Source of the DNA: DYCT01 sp051875715
GTDB taxonomy: Bacteria > Bacteroidota > Bacteroidia > Bacteroidales > Bacteroidaceae
Reading direction: 5' to 3'
DNA length: 64,000 nt
NCBI GenBank assembly: GCA_051875715.1
Contig: JBJEHD010000095.1
Span: 26,354 to 90,353 of the forward strand
The notes beneath the pieces are model-generated. The model saw nothing but the letters and a program-made list of their open reading frames with translations, was not told the DNA's origin and did no database searches. This document shows, piece after piece, positions 1 to 7,596 of the stretch (position 1 is its first letter; each line of letters begins with the position of its first letter). Both the position numbers and the translations under genes were made by a program.

Positions 1-2707
1 GTGCTGCCATTCGTTCCTGACACATCGTTTGGAGGTGGCGTTGGGCTCGCTGCCCGGTTTGGCCTCGTTGTCTACCACGTTGATGCCGGCCAAGGATGTG
101 AAGACCGAATACGGTGTACAGGAGTTGGAAGCCGATTTCTATGTGGCGCAGGAGGCCGACTATTACATCGGCCTTCATCTGCTGAGCGAAGGACTCTCGT
201 CCGCCTTCCGTGTCAGCCGGATGAAAGTGACGCGCATTGCGTCGACCGATGCCCCGGCTGCCCCGGCCGATCTGGTGGTGACGCCGGCTCCGAAGGGAGG
301 ATTGGAGGCCACGGTTTCGTTTGTGGTGCCGACCACGAGTATCAACGGCGGCTCGTTGGGTACACTTGCGGGTATCGACGTGTTCCGCAACGATGAATTG
401 TTGCATCAGTTTGTTGCGCCGCTGACTCCGGGTGAGGTGTTGCAGTACAAAGATACGGCTCCTACGTTGGGCTACAACGTGTATCGGGTGGTTGCCTCCA
501 ACGAGGCCGGCTCAGGCGAGGCGGCTGTTTGTCGGGCGTATGTGGGTGTTGACGTGCCCGGTCCGGTGACCGACATCCTGCTGACCGAACCGACTGACGG
601 GGTGGTGGCCTTGTCGTGGAAGGCTCCCCAGCAGGGCATGAATGGCGGCTATGTGGATTCGAAATCGCTGACCTATCAAGTGCTTCGCAACGGATGGTAC
701 GAGGTGGAGAACGACCCGAAGTCGCTGTCCCTTACCGACGAGACCGTCCTGGAAGGGACCTCCTCGCAGAAGGCGGCCTTCTACGTGATACAGGCCGTTT
801 CCGAAGCCGGAATGAGCGAGACCGTATCTCCTTATATAATGGTGGGCTCCCCCTACGAGGTGCCCTTTGTCGAGTCGTTTGCCAAGGGCAGGCGTCCGGC
901 CAAAGGTGAGTGGCTGTCGCTTCCGGACAGTGGCGACACGACGTGGGAAATCATTGAGAGCGAGCGCGAACAGGATGCCGATGCCGGCATGGTATCGCTG
1001 ACGTCCATCTCGCAAAGTCCGATGGAGGCGTCGTTCTTGTCGCCGAAGGTGAAGATGGATAATGTGGTGCGCCCCTGGCTACGCTTCTGGCTTCACCACA
1101 CAACCATTGACGACCAACTGGAACTGCGCCTGCTGGATGCACAGCGTGAGGCGCATCTGCTGACCAGCATCGACCTGAAGCAGTCCGTGGAAGGCTGGAC
1201 GCAGGTGGAAGTGGACCTGTCGGCTTATGTGGGCCAGGCCTTCGTTCAACTGGAATGGCGTGCCGATGGCATTGTGGAAGGCGACGAACTGTGGATAGAC
1301 AATATCCGACTGACCGACGATCTCGAACAGAACCTTTGGGCCAAGGCCTTGTCGGTGCCTCAACGGTTGTTTGTGGACCGGGAAGAGACGCTGGCGCTGA
1401 CGGTGGCCAACCTGGGCTCCCGTTCGGTGGCGGACTATATGGTGGACTTCTATCAAGGTGAGACGTTGCTGGCCAGTATGCCCGGACAGGCGCTGGAAGC
1501 CGGACAGGAAGCGGTGGTGTCTACGTCGTGGGCGGCCCAGGTGCCTCAACTCTACGAAGTGGAATTGTGGGCGGAGGTGCGCTATGATGCCGACGAGAAT
1601 CCGGCCAACAACGTGAGCCGTCGCCTGACCATTCCTGTGGTGCCGCCGGCATACCCGACAGCGACGGGACTGGAAGCCACGGTGACGGGAACGTCGGTGA
1701 CACTGAATTGGGCGGCTCCTGTGCTCGACAACCTGCCTCCCTTGCCCGTTGTGGACGATTTCGAGGCATACGAGCCTTTCACGACGACTAAAATGGGCGA
1801 CTGGACGCTGATTGATGTGGACAAGGACGACTTTACCATGGAGTTTCAGACGGCTTCCGGCGAGTGGATTACCTATCCGCACAGTGGATATGGGATGAGT
1901 TTCCAGGTCATCGACCTCACACAGGTGATTGCGACGGCCGACGATGGATGGACGGCCCAGTCGGGTCATCAGTTCCTGATATGCCCCTATTCGGCCAAGA
2001 ACGACAACTGGCTTATTTCGCCGGAATTGTATCCGGTGGAGCAGACAGTCCGCATCAGTGCCAAGAGTCTGAACTTCGGCAATTACGGGTTGGAAAATTT
2101 CACCCTGCTCTATTCGACGACCGATACGAAGCGTGCCTCGTTCCAGGAGTTGCAGACCGTTTCCGAAGTGCCTACCCGATGGACGGAGTACGCTTTCCGT
2201 TTGCCGGCCGAGGCTCGCTATTTTGCCGTTCGGGCCAAGAACATCAATGCCGCCTTGTTCCTCGACGATGCCATCTATATTCCGGCATCGGGAACGCCGC
2301 TCCAGCTGACCTTGGAGGGTTATCGGATGTATCGCGACGGCCGGCGTGTGGCTGAACTGCCGGCTTCGGCCACGTCGTACGCTGATGCCGAAGCAGAGGC
2401 CGAGCAGACCTATCTGTACGCCGTGACGGCTGTCTATGACCGGGGCGAATCGGATTTCGCCTCCATCCGGGTGACCAATTCCGTTTCGATTGAGACGCTT
2501 CGGGCCGATGCCTGCCGTGTCTACGGCGCTGAAGGATGCTTGTGGGTGAAGGAGGCCGAAGGCCGGGCGGTACGCATCTCCGGCATGGACGGCCGCCTCT
2601 GCTACGACAATCCGTCGTGCCGCGACGCCTGCATCTTCCTGCCTGCCGGAATCTATCTGGTGGAAGTAGAGGGTGCCGATGTGCGCAAGGTCGTGGTGAC
2701 GAAGTAA
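1..2707 (+). CDS. Multidomain secreted protein (FnIII / choice-of-anchor J) with C-terminal sorting domain, 5' partial
   Basis: The reading frame is open from base 2, so the true start lies left of the window; the TTG at 29 is not a convincing start. The visible ~900 residues contain fibronectin type III-like beta-sandwich segments (around residues 75-165 and 170-270, counted from base 29). Two Trp- and Asp-rich segments of the choice-of-anchor J (cleaved adhesin) type follow at about 275-425 and 570-750, with a CARDB-like stretch between them. The last ~80 residues look like a Por/T9SS-type C-terminal sorting domain: an ISGMDGRL-type strand, then GIYLVEVEG and a basic KVVVTK end. This architecture is known from surface or secreted Bacteroidales adhesins and peptidase-associated proteins. 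The role here is unknown. The gene ends at a strong terminator facing a convergent sugar kinase gene. Confidence 0.8.
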   Translation, partial: CCHSFLTHRLEVALGSLPGLASLSTTLMPAKDVKTEYGVQELEADFYVAQEADYYIGLHLLSEGLSSAFRVSRMKVTRIASTDAPAAPADLVVTPAPKGGLEATVSFVVPTTSINGGSLGTLAGIDVFRNDELLHQFVAPLTPGEVLQYKDTAPTLGYNVYRVVASNEAGSGEAAVCRAYVGVDVPGPVTDILLTEPTDGVVALSWKAPQQGMNGGYVDSKSLTYQVLRNGWYEVENDPKSLSLTDETVLEGTSSQKAAFYVIQAVSEAGMSETVSPYIMVGSPYEVPFVESFAKGRRPAKGEWLSLPDSGDTTWEIIESEREQDADAGMVSLTSISQSPMEASFLSPKVKMDNVVRPWLRFWLHHTTIDDQLELRLLDAQREAHLLTSIDLKQSVEGWTQVEVDLSAYVGQAFVQLEWRADGIVEGDELWIDNIRLTDDLEQNLWAKALSVPQRLFVDREETLALTVANLGSRSVADYMVDFYQGETLLASMPGQALEAGQEAVVSTSWAAQVPQLYEVELWAEVRYDADENPANNVSRRLTIPVVPPAYPTATGLEATVTGTSVTLNWAAPVLDNLPPLPVVDDFEAYEPFTTTKMGDWTLIDVDKDDFTMEFQTASGEWITYPHSGYGMSFQVIDLTQVIATADDGWTAQSGHQFLICPYSAKNDNWLISPELYPVEQTVRISAKSLNFGNYGLENFTLLYSTTDTKRASFQELQTVSEVPTRWTEYAFRLPAEARYFAVRAKNINAALFLDDAIYIPASGTPLQLTLEGYRMYRDGRRVAELPASATSYADAEAEAEQTYLYAVTAVYDRGESDFASIRVTNSVSIETLRADACRVYGAEGCLWVKEAEGRAVRISGMDGRLCYDNPSCRDACIFLPAGIYLVEVEGADVRKVVVTK

Positions 2708-2730
2708 GTCGCTGAAGCAGACTGAAAACA

Positions 2731-2776
2731 GCAATCCCCCTTGTCGGACGTGATGCCGGCAAGGGGGATTGTTGTT
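2731..2776. terminator. Bidirectional intrinsic terminator
   Basis: Perfect 11-bp arms (2733-2743 with 2760-2770), extended inward by four more pairs including one wobble, leave an 8-nt loop. An A-rich stretch precedes the left arm and TTGTTTT follows the right arm, so it can work on both strands. It lies between convergent genes ending at 2707 and 2805. Confidence 0.85.
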
Positions 2777-2804
2777 TTCGGGCGTTTCCTGCCGAGGAGG
2801 TAGG

Positions 2805-3734
2805 TCAGCGGGCTCGATGTCGGGTTACAAAAGCCTCCGATACGGAATTGCTTAGGCTCTGACACACATCGGCCGAGAAGGCAATGCCGCTTTGGATGAT
2901 GGCGTCCCAGTCTTTTTCGTTCAGTTCGGGCAGGTCGGAACGGCGTATGCGGTTCTGCAGCAGTCCGTAGACGATGCCGGCGTTGAAGTTGTCGCCCGCT
3001 CCGATGGTGCTTACCGGTTGCAGGGGAGGCACCACGTAGTCCTTGTTCAGGGTGGGAGTGCGCAGGCTGACGGCTTTCCCGCCTGCCGTACGCAGGAAGA
3101 TGGGGCAGTAGAAGCGTATCTTGTCGCGGTAGAGGGTGTCGGCTTCGTTCAGTCCGCCGTACATGTTGGCGAAGTCCTGGTCGGCTCCTCGTACGATGTC
3201 GGCATATTCCAGGTTCTCAATCAGCACCGGCGCCAGTTTGATGGCCTCATTGCGGTGTGTGTCGCGGAAGTTCGGGTCGTAGTACAGGAGGGCTTTCCGT
3301 TCGCGGGCGTAGTCGAGGAAATCCGTCACCTTGTCGCGGAGCACGGGGTTGAGTGCGAAATACGACCCGAACATCACGATGTCGTCCTCGTGGATGTCGG
3401 GGAAGGTCACGTCGAGCCGTTGGTTGGGATAGTCCTTGTAGAACAGGTATTCGGCGTCGTTCTGCTCGTTGAGGAAGGCCAGCGACACGGGCGATTTCCC
3501 ATCGGGGAAGGTGCTCACGTAGTCGGTGCTCACGCCGTTCTGTTGCATGAAGTCGCGTATGATTTGCCCTACGCGGTCGTTGCCCGTTTCGCTGATGAAA
3601 CTGACGTTGACGCCCATGCGCCCCAGCGAGATGATGCCGTTGAACACCGAGCCTCCGGGCACGGCCGCCGTGGGTTGTCCGTTCTTGAACAAGATGTCCA
3701 GGATGGTTTCTCCGATGCCGATTACTTGGCGCAT
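2805..3734 (-). CDS. PfkB-family carbohydrate kinase (fructokinase/ribokinase-like)
   Basis: Predicted 309-residue sugar kinase of the ribokinase fold. The N-terminus has the GIGETILDIL strand typical of the family and a PGGSVFN substrate loop. Near the C-terminus the family-2 signature appears as GAGDNFNAG, where the Asp is the catalytic base and the preceding glycines form the anion hole. ATG at 3734 is chosen because homology begins exactly there; the frame continues upstream with low-complexity translation antisense to the neighbour's coding sequence. It overlaps the end of the SIS isomerase gene by 13 nt on the same strand, so the two are probably translated together. The pairing suggests phosphorylation and isomerisation of one sugar, but the substrate cannot be read from sequence. 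Confidence 0.9.
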   Translation of the reverse strand: MRQVIGIGETILDILFKNGQPTAAVPGGSVFNGIISLGRMGVNVSFISETGNDRVGQIIRDFMQQNGVSTDYVSTFPDGKSPVSLAFLNEQNDAEYLFYKDYPNQRLDVTFPDIHEDDIVMFGSYFALNPVLRDKVTDFLDYARERKALLYYDPNFRDTHRNEAIKLAPVLIENLEYADIVRGADQDFANMYGGLNEADTLYRDKIRFYCPIFLRTAGGKAVSLRTPTLNKDYVVPPLQPVSTIGAGDNFNAGIVYGLLQNRIRRSDLPELNEKDWDAIIQSGIAFSADVCQSLSNSVSEAFVTRHRAR

Positions 3735-4333
3735 AGTCCTCTCGATTTTTCGCCCAGATAGCCGCCGTGGTGGCGTTTGGAGTATTCTTCCACTGTGAAT
3801 CCGGTACGCCGCATGGTCTCCACCACCAGAATGTCGCCGATGACGGTCATCACCGTGGTCGACGTGGTCGGGGTCATGCCCAGGAGGCAGACCTCGCGCG
3901 GGTTGCCGGTGCAGAGGCACACATCCGATTCCTGTGCCAGCGGGCTGTCCGGATTGCCGGTGATGACGATGAATTTGAGTTCCGGGTTGAGGATGCGCGA
4001 CAGGGCGGTCAGTTCCACGATTTCGCGCGTCTTGCCGGAGTTGGAGATGAGCAGCAGCAGGTCGTTCTTTTGCAGGATGCCCAGGTCGCCATGCTGTGCC
4101 TCGCTCGGATGGAGGAATACGGAGGGTGTGCCGGTCGAGCAGAATGTGGTGGCGATGTTCATGGCGATTTGTCCGGCTTTGCCCATGCCGGTGGTCACCA
4201 GTTTGCCTCCTTTGCGGTGTACCTGTTCCACGATGAGTTCGATGGCTTGCTCATATTGGTCCCCAATGGGGATATTCTGCACGGCTTCGGCCTCCTTTTG
4301 CAGCAGTTCTTGGATGGATTCCTGTAGATTCAT
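3722..4333 (-). CDS. SIS-domain phosphosugar isomerase (KpsF/GutQ-like, no CBS domains)
   Basis: 203 residues covering a single SIS (sugar isomerase) domain. Visible family features are the TGMGKAGQIA phosphosugar-binding turn, the STGTPSVFLHPSEAQHGDLG stretch and the ISNSGKT loop that binds the sugar phosphate. KdsD/KpsF enzymes of about 320 residues carry two C-terminal CBS domains; this protein stops after the SIS domain, so it resembles the shorter GutQ-like or 6-phospho-3-hexuloisomerase-like relatives. The reaction could be arabinose-5-phosphate isomerisation or that of another ketose phosphate. It is the first gene of a two-gene unit with the downstream PfkB kinase. A 40-residue ORF ends in frame 9 nt upstream of its ATG, but it shows no coding signature. 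Confidence 0.85.
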   Translation of the reverse strand: MNLQESIQELLQKEAEAVQNIPIGDQYEQAIELIVEQVHRKGGKLVTTGMGKAGQIAMNIATTFCSTGTPSVFLHPSEAQHGDLGILQKNDLLLLISNSGKTREIVELTALSRILNPELKFIVITGNPDSPLAQESDVCLCTGNPREVCLLGMTPTTSTTVMTVIGDILVVETMRRTGFTVEEYSKRHHGGYLGEKSRGLCAK

Positions 4334-4630
4334 GGGGATTTATGTTAAGAAAATGATTTTCGGTATGGACAACGTCGGCATCCATCCGTTTGTCTGCATC
4401 GCGGACGTGCTCGATGTAGATGGGGTGTTGCAGACCGCACGGCAGATTTCTGTCTCTTCCATAATCGTTGTTTTTGTTCTATCCGACAAATATCTGCATT
4501 TTTATAGAAAGTACGAAGAAAGGTTCGTGTTTTTTCCTTGGAAGGACCGTGGACGTCAATTCTGTGTCAATTCTGTCAATGGGGGTGTGAGGGTATGACG
4601 TGTCAGAATGGTCGAGTTTTCTTCCCCCTT
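4334..4630. other. Gene-free stretch upstream of the SIS gene
   Basis: No recognisable gene. A near-match to the -7 box on the minus strand (4497-4504, GATATTTG) could drive the SIS/kinase pair. The 11-mer GTCAATTCTGT occurs twice in a row near 4555-4577. Confidence 0.4.
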
Positions 4631-4775
4631 TGATGCGATGCAAGTTCCAATACATGGCAATAACCTCACGCTTTGCGTTCAGCCAAGGCTGAACGGTCGT
4701 AGACTATAGGCTCAATGGCAAAGTAAGATAACCTGCTTGACCGTTCAGCCAAGGCTGAACGATAAACGACAATGC
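4631..4775 (+). repeat. Palindrome-doublet repeat element, copy 1
   Basis: Two identical 20-bp hairpin units CGTTCAGCCAAGGCTGAACG (9-bp arms, AA centre) lie at 4676-4695 and 4742-4761, start to start 66 bp. The 46-bp spacer begins GTCG and ends TTGAC, so it continues the inverted symmetry. A second copy lies inverted at 24246-24390. By hand alignment the spacers match at 41 of 46 positions, and the 17 bp at the far left edge match exactly. The alignment is gap-free from 4631 to about 4775. The form resembles a REP/BIME or MITE-type element; no ORF lies inside it. Confidence 0.8.
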
Positions 4776-4905
4776 CCTATTTAGCGGACAGCCGTTGTAT
4801 GGTCAGGACACCACGGATGTACTACGTTGAATTCTATAGCCTGTTCAACAATCCCGAAAAAGACCGGCAAAACCTGCTCGGCAAGGCATCTCAGGCACAA
4901 CAACA

Positions 4906-5037
4906 ATGAGCGACCTGCTCGATGCACAGACTCTCTTCCAGCAGAGCCGCGATAACTATGTGGAGTCACTCGCCGAATTCAAAGTGAAGACTGTGGAATA
5001 TCTGTGTTCCACAGGGCGGAAAGTGCAATTGTATTAA
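4906..5037 (+). pseudogene. C-terminal remnant of a TolC-family outer membrane efflux protein
   Basis: The frame from 4906 gives 43 residues that read like the last helix of TolC/OprM-type efflux channels: SDLLDAQTLFQQSRDNYVES, then a KVKTVEYL segment and the STGR end typical of the family. Nothing resembling the remaining ~400 residues precedes it. An overlapping 36-codon ORF (4799-4909) in another frame ends QAQQQ and is not recognised. There is no membrane fusion protein or RND pump gene nearby. It lies immediately downstream of the palindromic repeat element, which may mark a deletion junction. It is most likely a gene relic. Confidence 0.6.
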
Positions 5038-5094
5038 CGGTTTAGCGTGAAAAACGTATGGAGCATTGTTGTATTATGTTAATATAGGTTAAGC

Positions 5095-5107
5095 GGGGGG
5101 GGGGGGG
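5095..5107 (+). repeat. 13-G homopolymer tract upstream of the pilus operon
   Basis: Thirteen consecutive G residues about 93 bp upstream of the first pilus gene and 23 bp upstream of a -7-like box (5131-5138, TACTTAAT). Tracts of this length are prone to slipped-strand length change. Their position relative to the promoter would alter spacing or upstream contacts. Confidence 0.85.
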
Positions 5108-5130
5108 ATTCGTATTATCCCAAATATAGT

Positions 5131-5138
5131 TACTTAAT
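5131..5138 (+). promoter_or_regulatory. Candidate -7 box of the pilus operon
   Basis: TACTTAAT is an imperfect match to TAnnTTTG. It is followed within about 15 bp by AGAAACTAAA, the same leader sequence that follows the good -7 box of the beta-helix gene at 21873. The first ATG is at 5200. Confidence 0.35.
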
Positions 5139-5199
5139 TCGCGCTACGATAGAAACTAAACACGGGTGGGGATGCCCTTTCGTCTTCTTCGATAGCTAA

Positions 5200-6492
5200 A
5201 TGAACAGGTTCACGTATGACATAACTGTTGGGTTGTTTTTGTTCGGGATGGTGTTCGCCATGCCTTTGTGGGCACAACATGATGCAGACCGTTCTCGGAC
5301 AGATGGTGCCGACCTGATTCCTTTCAGCATTTACTATCCCGTCAATAAGTACACACTCTCTTTCGACTATATGGGCAATCGCGAGCGTTTGGACAGCATT
5401 CAAACGTTCTTCCGAAACACCTCGGGGATTCGTTCGGTGGTGATTTATTCCCGGGCTTCGCCTGAGGGACCTTTCCGTTTCAACGAGCGGTTGGCTCAGC
5501 GTCGTGGCGAGACGGCGCGCGATTTCCTCTTGTCCGCTCTGTCCGATGAAATTTGCTTTTCCGATTCCTTGATGCGGTTGTGCCCGGAGGCGGAGAACTG
5601 GGCAGGGTTGTGCGTGGCGTTGGAGGCCGACAGCCTGTGTCCTGCACGCGAGGATGCGTTGCGCATTGTTCGTGCCGCCTTGGCACCGGACGAGAAGAAG
5701 CGGCAGTTGAAGCGCCTGAAGCAGGGGCGCACGTGGCAGTACGTGCTGCACCGGCTGATGCCCGGGTTGCGCAACGCCACGTGGGTTGTCGTTCGTCGGC
5801 CGTTACGGATGCCCCAGCCGTTGTGCCCGGTATCGTTGCCGTCCGAGGGTGTGCAGATGCGGCCTGCGCCAGTGGTTCCGCAGGTGGAGAGGCCTCCTGT
5901 GCGCTACGAGCGGGTCACAGTGCTTGCGGTCAGAAGCAACTTGCTCTACGATGCGCTGACGTTGACCAATTTCTCCATCGAAGCCCCGTTGTATAAGGAC
6001 AGGGCGTCTCTGCTCTATTATCATCAGTTCCCCTGGTGGCGCGCAGGAGAGGGCAACAACAAGTATTGTGTGCGTTTCTTGGGCATCGGCGGCGAGGCAC
6101 GTTGGTGGTTCAAGCCCCAGCCCCGTGTGGCCGAGGGGAAACGGGTGGAGCGCGACAAGTTCATGGGACATTTCCTGGGTTTGTACGGACAGGGCGGCAA
6201 GTGGGACTTCGAGTGGAAACGCGACCTTTGCCGTCAGGGCGAGTTTTGGAGTGTGGGGCTGACGTACGGCTATGCCATGCCCGTGGGGCATCGGCTCAAT
6301 CTGGAGTTCTCGCTTTCGGCCGGCTATGCTTCCATTCCCTATCGGGGGTACACGCCTTCCGACGATTATTCCATCTTGATACGCGACCGCAGCAAGACAG
6401 GCACGTGGCACTATTTCGGCCCCACGCAGTTGGCCGTGTCATTGGTGCTTCCTATTCGGGCGAAGATTCCGGTGAAAGGAGGTGGGCGATGA
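5200..6492 (+). CDS. DUF3575 pilus-operon protein with OmpA-like N-terminal half
   Basis: 430 residues with a signal peptide (hydrophobic core LFLFGMVFAMPL, likely cleavage after WAQ). Residues ~40-110 resemble an OmpA/MotB-type peptidoglycan-binding fold (IYYPVNKYTL, then a VVIYSRASPEG strand and a Glu/Arg-rich helix). From about residue 245 it is a DUF3575 domain: RSNLLYDALTLTNFSIE, a GHFLGLYGQGGKWDFEW strand pair and a final beta hairpin, consistent with a small outer-membrane barrel. Genes of this type open many Bacteroidales type V pilus operons. A periplasm/outer-membrane anchoring or assembly role is inferred. The stop overlaps the next start (ATGA), indicating translational coupling. 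The 13-G tract upstream may make the whole operon phase variable. Confidence 0.85.
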   Translation: MNRFTYDITVGLFLFGMVFAMPLWAQHDADRSRTDGADLIPFSIYYPVNKYTLSFDYMGNRERLDSIQTFFRNTSGIRSVVIYSRASPEGPFRFNERLAQRRGETARDFLLSALSDEICFSDSLMRLCPEAENWAGLCVALEADSLCPAREDALRIVRAALAPDEKKRQLKRLKQGRTWQYVLHRLMPGLRNATWVVVRRPLRMPQPLCPVSLPSEGVQMRPAPVVPQVERPPVRYERVTVLAVRSNLLYDALTLTNFSIEAPLYKDRASLLYYHQFPWWRAGEGNNKYCVRFLGIGGEARWWFKPQPRVAEGKRVERDKFMGHFLGLYGQGGKWDFEWKRDLCRQGEFWSVGLTYGYAMPVGHRLNLEFSLSAGYASIPYRGYTPSDDYSILIRDRSKTGTWHYFGPTQLAVSLVLPIRAKIPVKGGGR

Positions 6493-7541
6493 GACGGTGT
6501 TTGGCGGTCTGGGGCTGGGGACTCCTGCTGTTTGTATTGGCCGGGTGTGAACATCGGCCGCTGGTGGATGTCTCCGATGTCCGTTATCTGCGCGTCTATT
6601 TGGACGATGAGATTCGCAACGTGACCATGGGCTTCTATTGCGACGAATGCCAGAAGCCGGTGCTGCGCCTGCCGGACGTGCTTCGGGTGGGTTTCTACGA
6701 TGAAGCTTCGGGACGAATGGTGAAGGAAGGCTATTTGCGTCATCGGGGACGGGATGCACAGGGCGAATACCTGGACGGTACGATGGTGCTGCCCTCAGGA
6801 CGTTTCCGGCTGCGGGTCTATAGTTTCGGCACGGAGACCTCCCAGGTGCGTGGCGAATCCGACATCAACACATTGGAGGTGTACACCGGCCCGATAGCTT
6901 CGTATCTTTATGCCGGACTTCCGGATTTGCGTAGCAGGCAGCAGGAGGCCGATGTGCGGTACGAACCGGACCACTTCTTCCTGCTCTCTCAAGAGGATAT
7001 GCAGGTGCGTTCGGTGGAGCAGCGCGACGGACAGGTATCGGCTGTCGACACGCTTCGAAGAGAGGACGGAACTTATTTCCGCGCTTCGACGGTGGTGGAG
7101 TCATTTTACCTTCAGGTCGGCGTAAAAGGGGTTCGTTATGTGTCGTCGGCAGTGGCTATGCTGGACGGGATGGCCGGCAGTCGGTGGTTGGGCAACCGGG
7201 AAATGAACCCTTCCGTGCCTGCGATGGTGTACTTCACGATGCTGCCGGCCGAAGATGGAGAGAAGGGGTTGGTGTATGCCACGTTCAACACCTTTGGGAA
7301 ACTGCCCGAACCACCTTCCCGTCTGGAGGTGATGTTCCATTTTGTCAAGTCGGACGGCTCGATGCAGAGCGAGCAGATCGACCTCACGCCCTTGTTCGAC
7401 ACCGACGAAGTGAAGCAGCACCGATGGATTATTCTGGACCGGGAGATTGTCATCACGCCGCCTGTCCTTTCAGAGGGAGGCGACGGGTTTTCGCCTTCTG
7501 TGGGCGATTGGGAGGACCTCCAGCAGGACCTGCCCCTCTAA
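6489..7541 (+). CDS. DUF5119 lipoprotein of the type V pilus operon
   Basis: 350 residues starting at the ATG that overlaps the previous stop by 4 nt. It has a short signal peptide ending in a lipobox (FVLAGC at residues ~16-21), so it should be lipidated. The mature part begins EHRPLVDVSD and contains the LRVYLDDEIRNV strand with Cys-rich follow-up seen in DUF5119 proteins, which lie second in Bacteroidales fimbrial operons. It has two beta-sandwich-like halves, consistent with the FimB/Mfa2 anchor fold, where the anchor protein tethers the pilus to the outer membrane. The anchor role is inferred from position and lipidation; no direct homology to the P. gingivalis anchors can be judged by eye. 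Confidence 0.8.
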   Translation: MRRCLAVWGWGLLLFVLAGCEHRPLVDVSDVRYLRVYLDDEIRNVTMGFYCDECQKPVLRLPDVLRVGFYDEASGRMVKEGYLRHRGRDAQGEYLDGTMVLPSGRFRLRVYSFGTETSQVRGESDINTLEVYTGPIASYLYAGLPDLRSRQQEADVRYEPDHFFLLSQEDMQVRSVEQRDGQVSAVDTLRREDGTYFRASTVVESFYLQVGVKGVRYVSSAVAMLDGMAGSRWLGNREMNPSVPAMVYFTMLPAEDGEKGLVYATFNTFGKLPEPPSRLEVMFHFVKSDGSMQSEQIDLTPLFDTDEVKQHRWIILDREIVITPPVLSEGGDGFSPSVGDWEDLQQDLPL

Positions 7542-7596
7542 ATAGTAGATAGAAAGAATGAAGTTAACTTAATAGTATCAATTAAAAGCAAAGTGT

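Noticed and set aside
4340..4462. 40-residue ORF on the minus strand ending 9 nt before the SIS gene
   Set aside because: Could be a leader ORF, but the coding bias is weak, another frame is open as well and no homology is recognised.
4631..4775. tRNA or attachment-site remnant in the palindromic element
   Set aside because: Hairpins are too short and regular, no cloverleaf or integrase gene nearby.
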